Part shown: piece after piece, positions 44,588-52,501 of the stretch
How positions within the stretch are numbered: the first letter of the stretch is position 1
Layout of the letters: each line of letters opens with the position of its first letter
NCBI RefSeq assembly: GCF_000313135.1
Contig: NW_004457573.1
Coordinates: 12,141-64,641 of the forward strand
Reading direction: 5' to 3'
DNA: 52,501 bases
DNA from: Acanthamoeba castellanii str. Neff
Taxonomy: Eukaryota; Discosea; Longamoebia; Acanthamoebidae
Made by a program: the position numbers and the translations under genes
The notes under the pieces: generated by a model
Told to the model about the DNA's origin: nothing
Database searches by the model: none
What the model saw: the letters and a program-made list of their open reading frames with translations, nothing else

Positions 44588-45835
44588 AACCATGCGGTGG
44601 TTGACCTTTTGCGTCGGGCGCTCCCGCTATGCAGGCACTTGCCGGCCTACTTGATCGCCGCGTTCGTGAAGCGGATGGCGAGGATGGCCCTTCACGCCCC
44701 GCCTTCGGGAGCGCTCTTTGTGATCGCGTTCGTCTACAATATGCTCAAGAGGCACCCGCAAATCCAGATCATGCTTCACCACGCCGACGACCTCACAACC
44801 GGCGGCAGCCTCCTTCCCGTCGACACCAGGAAACGTACGGTTCCCATTCGCAACATCACCGCCGCTCAGCAGACGTCCCTTGGTCTGACCTCTTCCTTGA
44901 TCACAGCGACCGGCGTGAAGAAGAACGAAGAGGCCGTGCTCATGCTCGCGCCCTCGGCTGAGGCCGCCGCTGCTCCCGCCAACGATTCCGTGTTCATGCT
45001 CGACAGCAACAGCAGCAGCAACGGAGCCGGCGCAGATGGCAACAACAAGCGTAAGAGGGGTGACGAAGAGGAGGCGGTCGAGTCCGCCGAGACCAAGGTG
45101 GAGGGCAACCAGACGGCCGTCAATGGCTCGGCAGCCCCGGTTGAGGAACAGGGCAAGAAGAAGCGAAGGAGGAGGGGCCGAGGGGGCGCCAACAAGCAGA
45201 ACGGAGAAGAGGAGGGCATGGACGGCGTTGAAGAGACCGACGCCCAGCCACCGGCAGAGGAGGAAAAGAACAGCGGCAAGAAGAACGTCAGCACCGGCCC
45301 GATAGAGGAGAACGAGATCGAGCTGGCCCGGTACACGCACAGCGGAGCGCAGGGAAGCGATCCTTTCTCGTTCGAGGAGCTCGACCCGCAGAAGTGCAAG
45401 GCCCTCAGCAGCTCGCTCTGGGAACTCAAGGTACCTCAGAAGCGACCGCCACCCCTGCTGCGTCGCGTGTGGGCTAATAAGATGCTGCGTCTCTTCACGG
45501 TGGTGGCGCACCAGACCCTGCAACACCACTACGTGCCGCAAGTGAGCAAGCTGGCCAAGATCTTTGATGAGCCTCCCGTGAAGCAGGCCTTCGACCTTGA
45601 AGACTTCATCGAGCTCTCCTACCTCTCGGTACGTCGCCGCTTTATGCCGTGCCCTGTCGCGCAATGCTTTTTGATGAGACATCACGGCTTACGCCTCTGC
45701 CTTCCTCTCCTCTCGCAGTTGTTCGAGGCCCACGTGAAGAGGAAGACCAAGTCGCCGACTGCCCTGGCCTACCAGCCACAGGAGACCCTCTTCTCGGTCT
45801 CTGACTCCTTCCAGGCCGATTGGACCTTTGCGTAA
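42660..45835 (+). CDS. NOC4L: Nucleolar complex protein 4 (CBF/Mak21 family)
   Basis: NOC4 works with NOP14 in the SSU processome for 40S subunit assembly. Exons give L-L-R-T-C-T, then V-R-V-L-Q-R-V-F-M-H-L, a helical repeat part, and a Lys-rich linker. The CBF/Mak21 domain follows: F-E-A-C-W-L-A-F-L-A-L-P-L-T, I-L-P-Y-M-V-Q-P-I-R-L-I-D-F-L, V-S-L-L-A-L-H-G-L-F-T-L-I, D-Y-P-D-F-Y-K-K-L-Y-A-L-F, F-H-V-K-Y-R-A-K-F-F-R-L and H-L-P-A-Y-L-I-A-A-F-V-K-R. These match NOC4 rather than NOC3 or MAK21. A long low-complexity insert rich in Lys, Glu and Ala (about 44990-45330) interrupts the C-terminal domain, which resumes with D-P-F-S-F-E-E-L. TAA is at 45833-45835. It sits among translation-related genes but without operon-like linkage. 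Confidence 0.93.
44556..44586 (+). repeat. (GT)n microsatellite
   Basis: About fifteen GT units within a NOC4 intron, about 20 bases after a GTACG donor. Confidence 0.9.
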
Positions 45836-46189
45836 AAGCGCAGCTGCTGCTTGAGCCACGGCCCTGGAAGGTCTCTGTGGCCCGAGGCTCACCTTTCGCG
45901 CCAAACCGGGACGAGAAAAGAAGAAAATGGTGAATTTACGTGATCGCCCAACACACACACGGGGACGTGACTGACTGTCGCCGGATTTGTTGTGCGCACG
46001 AGAAGGGAGAACACAACGAGAGGAACGGGAGGACTCTCACAAAATCGAAGTGAATATTGGGTCATGCATCTACAGTGCTGCATCTAGAGAGCCTCTCAAC
46101 CCATCACATTAGACCAACGACAGCCCATCACCCCAAAAACATACACATCGAGGGACCACCCTCAACTCACGCGTGCGAGGCGCGAGAGA
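45836..46189 (+). other. Intergenic region between NOC4 and the DHHC gene
   Basis: These 354 bases lie between two plus-strand genes. No ORF with coding character, RNA gene or AATAAA hexamer is evident. The second half (46080-46170) is rich in CATC and CACA steps and presumably carries the DHHC promoter and leader. Confidence 0.4.
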
Positions 46190-48194
46190 ATGAAGAGATT
46201 GTATCAAAGCTGGCCCGCGCGAAATCGATTCCAATGCGGCGGTCGTCTCATAGCCGGACCCGATCGGCTCTACTTCTACCTCGCCCTTTCCTTCATCGTC
46301 GTGCCGTTCATCATCGCTTGCGGCTTCATGTATGGATCCACCGCCTCCCTTTAACGATAATTTATTCTTGATCTAGATCATTCACGTTCTTCTTTCAATT
46401 GAATTTAATGGAATAATTTATCTTCGTGCTGGCAGATGGCCCTATTTATTCGTCCGATTGGGGTGGTACGTCGTGATCGCGCCGTTGGTGGGCTACATCT
46501 TGCTGGGCCTCGCCTCCATCGTCTTCATGCTCCTCACACGCTACCGCGACCCCGGCATAATCCCTCGCGGCCTCGAATTCTCACACAACCCAGGTGCTCC
46601 ATCTTTCCCCCCTTGCCTGGCTCTTTCGCGTGGCCACACCACACCTTCCCCGACTCGTCTCCATATCGTCACATGTTTGTTGCCGTTCTGACCGCGTGCG
46701 CGTTGTGGTGGGTGGCGGCTTGTGTCTCGCCAGACAATCCCTGGGACTACGAACGCAAGAAGCCACCAGAGACCATCAAGATCAATGTGCACGGCGAAAA
46801 CCTACGCATCAAGTACTGCGGTACCAGTCTCCACCGCCACCATCCATTCACGGCGCAGTTCTCTGATGTGCGTTTGCGTGTGGGCTTGCTTGTGGGTTAT
46901 GCCCGACTCGTCCCATGCAGACACGTGCCACATTTACCGACCACCGCGAGCCATTCACTGCTCCGTGTGCAACAACTGCGTCGAACGCTTCGACCACCAC
47001 TATATCCTTCTCCACCCCCCCTTCGCGTCCTCTTCTCTTCTCTCTTCTTCTCTTCTCTTCGCGTTATATGTCCTCACGCGTGGTCTGTTGATTCCTTAAC
47101 CTCGCTGCACGTCCCTGGATCGGCAACTGCGTCGGACGTCGGAACTACCAGACATTTTTCGCCTTCGTGTGGTGCACCATCCTCAGTACGCGCCCCCCTC
47201 TTCCCCCCCGGTCGTGTGTCGCACATCGTCTCGTCCTGACCGCCGCCCAACTGCTCTGCAATTCATTGACCAACTGCTCCGCAACTGCAGGCTGCATCTA
47301 CGTGCTGTGCATCTCGATCGTGCATATGGTGTTCATCATCATGGACGAGGTGGACAACCAAACCGGTGTCGACATCTTCACGCACCTCCTCAAGTACGGC
47401 GGCTGGTATTCAGGACTGATGGTGCCGTACTGCCTGCTGGCCCTGGGGCTCGTCGGGTTCTTGGGCACCTTTCACTGCACCCTCGTATCCGCCGGGCAGA
47501 CCACCAACGAAAAGGCACCGCTCCCTCCCACTCGCACCCCACTCCCCGCCCCGCGAATGCTAACGTTGAACCCGCCTTCTTTATTGCACGCGAGCAGCTG
47601 AAAGGCCTGTACAAAAAGAAGAAGAATCCACACTCCAAGGGGCTCATCGGCAACTGGCTGAGCATCATCTGCGCACCGCGAGTCCCCAGGTACGTCTCCG
47701 CCTCCGCCTCCGCCTCGAATGTTGGATACAAGTCATCACCGCGGGTGTTGGGTGGTACTTACCGATTGGCGTGCGTGCGTGCCTGCAGCAATTTTGACTT
47801 TCGAAGCTTTGTCGACGAAGCCGAGCAGAAGAAGTGCCGAAGAAAAGGATGGCCGCAGCGAAAACGAAAAGACACCGGTGGTACGACGTGCCCCTGCCAC
47901 CAGCTCATCATGACCCCCCCCCCTGCCACCCTCTGTGGCCCCCCACTGTGCTTACCGGTGTGCCTTGCCCCCCCATTAGGGGAAGAGCGAAAGTCGAAGC
48001 GAAAGCGGCAGACGACGAGCGCGAAGGAGAAGGCGAAGGAGAACGGCGACTTTGAGCTGGAGCAGATGGAGGGCGGGCGAGGGAAGAGCGCCACCGGCAC
48101 CTCCAGCGACCGACACAGCAGCGGCGACGGGAAGAAGAGCAAGGGCAAGGAGGTGCGCAAGGAGGGCGAGGAGAACGGCAACGGCCACCCCTGA
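46190..48194 (+). CDS. DHHC-type protein S-palmitoyltransferase
   Basis: A multipass enzyme that palmitoylates Cys on target proteins. Helix 1 is in the first exon ([15 protein letters not shown]). It is spliced through AT/A to [10 protein letters not shown] and helix 2. Then come Y-R-D-P-G-I-I-P-R (the DPG motif) and [27 protein letters not shown], the zinc-binding Cys-rich domain. The DHHC itself is split by an AT-AC intron (47002-47110): joining 47001 to 47111 gives [16 protein letters not shown]. Two more helices and a T-T-N-E motif follow. The C-terminal tail is Lys/Glu-rich and ends at TGA 48192-48194. The ATG at 46190 is the first in frame. Confidence 0.93.
47002..47110 (+). other. U12-type AT-AC intron splitting the DHHC cysteine codon
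   Basis: The intron begins ATATCCTTC, the minor-spliceosome donor consensus, and ends GCTGCAC. TTCCTTAAC at 47092-47100 is a perfect U12 branch-site motif, with its A about 11 bases from the 3' end. Joining ...GAC CAC CAC T to GT CCC TGG... restores Asp-His-His-Cys-Pro-Trp. No GT-AG pair in the stretch restores this motif. Confidence 0.92.
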
Positions 48195-48356
48195 ATGGTC
48201 GCGCGTCCATCTCTTCTCTCTTGAACCTACCTTGGCCTGATCTCTTCTCCTTCTCGTGTACAAAACCGAAACGTAAAAATACAAAATACAAAAGACAAAA
48301 TATAAATTGATTTAAAAATGAAAAAGAGTAAAAACTAATCAACAAAACAAAGAAAG

Positions 48357-49831
48357 ATGGCGGCAAGCTTCTGGAGCTCTTCTCACGAGTGCGCTCCCTC
48401 CACCCCGGACCATGATTGTGGTGTGTATTGCGGCAGCTCACGTGAGGTGGTGTTTTTGGGTTCAAGGTCGTGGCTCGCGGGCAAGGACAAAATCTTGAGC
48501 TGCAATCCCAACGATCGGGGCTACCTTTCGCACGATGAGATCATCAAAGCCAAGATTTATTTTTGCGATGGTGCCATAACCCCTGGCCACTGGTACCAGC
48601 TATTTTAATGTGTACTGCAATGATTACTTATTTATTTATTATATTTATTGTACAGTGATCCAGCACATGGGCAAGAAGCTGCACCTGCGGCAGCGCGTGG
48701 TCGCCACCGCCAGCATCTACTTTCGTCGCCTTTATCTCACGTACAGTGCGCCTACTCTCAACTTCACTATGTGCCAGGACTGCGCACTCACGCTCATGCT
48801 GTCTGTTGGTGTGCGTCGATCGTCGTGTGGTGGTCCGGTGCTGCGCGTGTGCAGGAATAGTTTCGTGGAGTACGACCCGCGGCTGTTCGCTCCGGGCTGT
48901 CTCTACCTGGCCTCCAAGATCGAGGAGTGCATGACACACGCCAAGCAGTTCGCCTCCCAAGCCAACGAAATCAGTACGTTAGCGCACGCGCGCACACACA
49001 CACGACACTGCGCCCAAGGGGCTCATCCGCTGTCTTGTGTGTGCGGTTGTGCAGTGAAGAACAATTGGCCCTACACGATGAACGACATTCTTGAAAGTGA
49101 GTACTTCATCATGGAGGAGATGAACTTCAAGATGGTACGACCCTGCAGCACCCAATCTCTTCCCCTTTCACTACCCTCCTCGCCTTTCGTCACCAAACTC
49201 AATCGCATCGAATCACCCCCCCCCACCCAGATCGTGTACCACCCGTACCGTGCGCTGACACAATTCACATCCGACGCTGTGATGAGCCTCAACTTCCTGG
49301 AAAACGCCTGGTAGGTCCGCCAACGACGCCCCACAGCGCAGAGTTCGTGGGGGCAACTGACGTTCGGCCCAACTGCGGGGTTGGTGCAGGTATCTGGTGA
49401 ACGACTCCTATCGCACGGACGTGATGCTGATGTATCCGCCCCACATCGTGGCGCTGGCGGCGATGATGATGATCGCCCACAAGGATGGCGTGAACCTACG
49501 ACCATGGCTCGCCACGCTCAACGTCGACATGAAAGAGGTACGCGTGTGTGCATGCGCGCAAACGACAATCGACCGGTTCATGTTGACAACAGTCAGTCAG
49601 TCAGCACAGTGCTTACGGGTGCTGCGCGGTGCTTCGGCCGCTTGTGCGGTGCAGGTGTGGGTGGTGCTGGAGACGCTGCTGGATCTGTACATAGTGTGGA
49701 ACAAGATGAGCGATGACGAGATCGGGTCGATCCTCAACAAGATCAGCCTCAAGTGGAAGGAGAAGCGCAATCCGCCATCCGTGCCCCTCGACGTCAAGCC
49801 CCCCGCCCTACAAAACATCGCCACCAGCTGA
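48357..49831 (+). CDS. CCNC: Cyclin C
   Basis: Cyclin C partners CDK8 in the Mediator kinase module. The start M-A-A-S-F-W-S-S-S-H parallels animal cyclin C (M-A-G-N-F-W-Q-S-S-H). After an intron the next exon gives E-S-W-L-A-G-K-D-K-I-L, then C-D-V-I-Q-H-M-G-K-K-L-H-L-R-Q-R-V-V-A-T-A-S-I-Y-F, the cyclin box. Y-L-A-S-K-I-E-E-C then follows with M-N-D-I-L-E-S-E-Y-F-I-M-E-E-M-N-F, then I-V-Y-H-P-Y-R and N-D-S-Y-R-T-D-V-M-L-M-Y-P-P. The second cyclin fold ends in a helix and a short Pro-rich tail at TGA 49829-49831. MED27 of the same complex lies elsewhere in the window, but the two are not adjacent. Confidence 0.95.
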
Positions 49832-49961
49832 CCTCTTCCCCCCCCCTAACTGCTGTCGCCTGACCACCACTCTTTATGTATCTATGCCTCTCCCTCTCCC
49901 TATGCCTCGGGCTTGGGTTGTGAACGAGATGATGGGTGGACAGCAGGAGGTGGCCCATGGC

Positions 49962-52054
49962 TCATGGCTGTGTGGGCTTGACCTCGAACGTGGCCTGCAG
50001 CTGCGCCTGCGCCGGTGGTCAGCGCAGTAAAAGAGAGGGGGGGGGTGACGGGTAGGTGGAGTGGGGGTCTCTTACCTGGTAGACGATGGGCGCGTAGGCC
50101 GGGGAGGAGAGGCCGACGACGATATCCATGGGGCTGGGGGGTCCCTTGCGTTGCACATGTCCGAACACGTTGGTGTTGCGCAGCCGCAACGTGCCCAGGC
50201 CTTGGGCCGTGGCCTGGGTGAGTGCGATGCTGTGGGCCTTGTCCCGGAGCCGTTTCATCACTTCCGCGGGCAGCGGTTCCGTTTTGGCGTGCGATACAAA
50301 CTTGACCACAGTCTGGGATGAGGAATAGCTGAACGAGAGGTGATTCCTGCGTCACCGCGCCGCACACAGAGTGATCAGCACAGTGTTGGGTGTGTGTGCG
50401 TGCGTGTGCGATGGTGCGTGTGTGTGTGTATGTGCGTGTGCGAAGGTGGTGATTACACGAATATGCGGTGGGGGAAGGGGTGGTATCGTACTGGGCGAGC
50501 TGCAGCTGGTGGGGGAGGAAGGAGTGGCGGAGGAGCGAATCGATGACACCCGTCACTCGTCGGTTGGCTTCGAGGGCCGCCTCCGCATCGTCGGTGGGTC
50601 CAGCGGCCTCGGTCGCGGCGCGCGGCAGCGGGATGACGACGTAGCAGTCCCGGTGCGCGGAGAACCCGGGGGTCTGCGCCGTTGGCTGGCCGTAGACAGG
50701 CAAGTTGTTGTCCTTCTCCTTCGGACCCAGCACCACCGCCTCGACCCGTACCCTGGGCGCGTTTTCGATGTGGCGACGCACCGCCGCGCCCCACTCCGAG
50801 TGTGCGTCGACGGTCTCCTCGAGCGCTGCCCTGATCTCCTCCACCTTGCGCGCCCGACTGAAGTTGCGCCCTGGCGACGATGAGTTTGGGGGGGGGGTGA
50901 AGAAAAAAAAAGCACATCAGTGGCGTAGTCACGGTCATGGTCACCCACACCACACGTGGCCCGCGAGGCGCAGTACCGATGAACTTGAGGCAGTGCTCCT
51001 TGACCGCGTCGGAATGTCGCCCGACGGCACTCAGCACGTCCATTACGTTGTCCAACGCCACCGCACTCACCACCAGCCCCTCGCACAGCTGTGAGAAACG
51101 AACGCGGCCGCCGAACCACATGCCCCCGTCAGTCCACCACCACCACCGTGCCGAGCGAGTAGGTGCGTACCTCCTTGAGCGAGAGAGGGCGCTTCGGCGC
51201 GGGCCTCTCGAGATCCAAAGCGGCGAAGGCGCCACCACCGGCGGCGGAGAGAAGATTCGATTGACTGCGCGCCACCACCGGCGGAGAGAACTGAGGCGGT
51301 GAAGACGAGCCGCTCGCGGTCGTCGCAAAGCCGCCCAAGTATGACCGGCCACCACCACCGCTGCCCCGCCCGTAAAGGTCCTCATCGGCATCGCCGTTGT
51401 CACTTGTCGCCGTTGGTGTCCGCGTCGGTGTCCGCGTCGGCGTCGGCGTCGTCGGCGCGTTAGTCGCCCAAGGCGGAGGTGGGACGTTGGTGACCCAAGG
51501 CGGCCTTCCGACGTTGGTCTGAAACGCAAAGCCGGTCGTGCGAGGCACCGAGGGCAAAAGGGTCTCCTCCGCCGCTCGCGCGTTGTCGCCCGTCTTGCTG
51601 GGTGGTTTGTCGTCGTCGTCGTGGGGCTGACCAGCCAAGGCCAGGTCGATGGCCTCCACGGCCAGCCGGAAGCGCTCCGTTTGGTCCTCCAGCTTGGCCA
51701 GCAGAGGCTTGGCATGAGCACCCTGCTCTCGCAGCCGATACTGCACCACCGCCTCTGTGCCCAGAGAGATATGGAAAATAAATTAAGCTTATAAATCAAA
51801 CAACTTATTTTCGAAGAAGTAATGGTTTGGTGGCCAACAGACCTGTGGGCCAGAACTTGAGCTTCTCCTTGGCCGTGACCGAAATGCGCACACACTCTAT
51901 TGGATTGCGGTGAGAAAAATGCCACGCGTGGTTGCCAGAGAGGAAAGAGGAGGAGAGGGGGGGTGTTACCCTCGCCCTGGGCATTCTCTGCACTCCACGT
52001 GGTACCGCCAGGCGAAGGCCACGACTGACCGTAGACAGGAAAAGGTGACATCAT
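49962..52054 (-). CDS. SIMPL-domain (DUF541)-like protein
   Basis: From ATG 52054 (a second ATG follows at once) exons read P-F-P-V-Y-G-Q-S-W, then C-V-R-I-S-V-T-A-K-E-K-L-K-F-W-P-T, then A-V-V-Q-Y-R-L-R-E-Q-G. This strand pattern opens bacterial SIMPL domains. A long Pro/Thr/Gly-rich insert (about 51560-51200) interrupts the fold. It resumes with L-P-V-Y-G-Q, F-S-A-H-R-D-C-Y-V-V-I-P, V-T-G-V-I-D-S-L, a Lys/Ala-rich helix (L-R-D-K-A-H-S-I-A-L-T-Q-A) and L-Q-A-T-F-E-V-K-P before TGA 49962-49964. SIMPL proteins are mostly bacterial envelope proteins of unclear function. Here no signal peptide is seen. The family call is by motif order only, and a diverged eukaryotic fold is the alternative. Confidence 0.6.
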
Positions 52055-52287
52055 CTTGCTCTCGGAAACGTTGCGCTTGGCACCACGCGTTCGCTGTTGC
52101 TGTGGTTTGGCCTTGCCGCGTTGGAACGAGAACTAAAACAATATTGTTTTGGTACTTTTTAATAACAATTATTGCTTTTTTATATTTAAGGCGGCTTCCG
52201 CCAGTTGAGTAATGGTTCGTCATCAGTCGACAAGAAATAGCTTTGCGATTTCCTTTGGTTTCTTTCTCTTTGTTGCCACAAAAAGAT
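52055..52287. promoter_or_regulatory. Divergent upstream region (SIMPL-like / zinc-finger gene)
   Basis: These 233 bases separate two outward starts. The middle (52133-52187) is AT-rich, with TTTTTATATTTAA at 52176-52188 as a possible TATA-type element for the plus-strand gene. An acceptor-like TTTTAG (minus strand) close before 52054 leaves open a leader intron for the SIMPL-like gene. Confidence 0.35.
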
Positions 52288-52501
52288 GGATCGACTTTGC
52301 TTCTGCTCCTGTGGTCGATGGATGTCTGCAGCGCAATTCAAACAACATGTTGGAGGTTGCCCGCTTCCAACGCCAGAGCTGCTAGTCCTCTCGCCCTCAC
52401 CCCAGCCGTCAACCTCAACCTGGCCCATCTTCTCACCATCACCGTCGCCCTCGCCCTCGACCCCCACCCGTCCCTCGTCGCCGTCGCCGTTGCCGTCGCC
52501 A
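52288..52501 (+). CDS. 5' part of a small zinc-finger protein gene (runs off the window)
   Basis: The frame from ATG 52288 is open to the window end. Its first 25 residues contain C-F-C-S-C-G-R-W-M-S-A-A-Q-F-K-Q-H-V-G-G-C, a Cys/Cys/His/Cys arrangement (Cys7, Cys9, His21, Cys25). The spacing suits a single zinc finger, loosely like C-x-C...F-x-x-H domains in chromatin proteins. A Ser/Pro-rich stretch follows, with Pro almost every third residue. The reverse strand of the same stretch is also open but reads as Gly/Glu repeats, as expected for the complement of a Pro/Ser run. The rest of the gene and its function cannot be seen. Confidence 0.5.

Noticed and set aside
44627..45685. 352-codon minus-strand open frame
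   Set aside because: It is the antisense shadow of the NOC4 C-terminal exons, which carry conserved family motifs.
45671..45719. TGATGA (box C-like) in a NOC4 intron
   Set aside because: No CTGA follows before the acceptor and no terminal stem can be drawn.
50453..52054. 533-codon single-exon minus-strand open frame
   Set aside because: It begins with the SIMPL-like start but then reads through introns in the wrong phase, giving Arg-rich nonsense. The spliced frames carry the conserved pattern.

Overview
The window reads as a compact, GC-rich, intron-dense protist nuclear locus. Gene content, very short intergenic spaces, 60-120 nt introns that often start GTACG, and the presence of a minor-spliceosome intron all fit an amoebozoan such as Acanthamoeba. 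The species is an inference. The protein families are read from the sequence. Nearly every gene is split into many exons, so the spans given run from start codon to stop codon and include introns.

Layout. 1-3100: the possible 3' end of an upstream gene, then a decayed IS607-type element. It carries a serine-recombinase TnpA and an overlapping TnpB/Fanzor-type RNA-guided nuclease, both broken only by in-frame TGA codons, followed by an unidentified decayed reading frame. 3173-7888: two head-to-head genes for single-pass surface proteins. One has a MAM-like ectodomain and the other a choice-of-anchor-K-like ectodomain with Cys-rich repeats, and they share a similar juxtamembrane/transmembrane cassette. 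8077-18416 (all minus): a bacterial-looking alpha/beta hydrolase, an SCYL2 pseudokinase, a SWEET sugar transporter and a membrane-anchored alkaline phosphatase. 18858-22560 (plus): proteasome subunit alpha-1 and NOP58, whose first intron holds a box C/D snoRNA. 22672-24776 (minus): MED27. 24948-32269 (plus): a myotubularin phosphatase with ubiquitin/FERM-like N-terminal modules, then a Ca2+/calmodulin-type kinase with an 8-nt microexon. 32465-33832 (minus): a LIM protein with a 21-N assembly gap. 34006-41905 (plus): a TRM9-type tRNA methyltransferase and dynactin p150. 42122-42532 (minus): a small orphan gene. 42660-49831 (plus): NOC4, a DHHC palmitoyltransferase with an AT-AC U12 intron in the catalytic Cys codon, and cyclin C. 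49962-52054 (minus): a SIMPL-domain-like protein. 52288 to the end (plus): the start of a zinc-finger gene.

Most genes are unrelated housekeeping functions, so this is not a pathway cluster. Shared themes are ribosome biogenesis (NOP58 with its guide RNA, NOC4), translation (TRM9), Mediator kinase-module and tail functions (cyclin C, MED27), and membrane traffic or lipid signalling (SCYL2, myotubularin, DHHC, dynactin). The parts that look least routine are the transposon remnant, the surface-protein pair, the intronic snoRNA, the microexon and the U12 intron.
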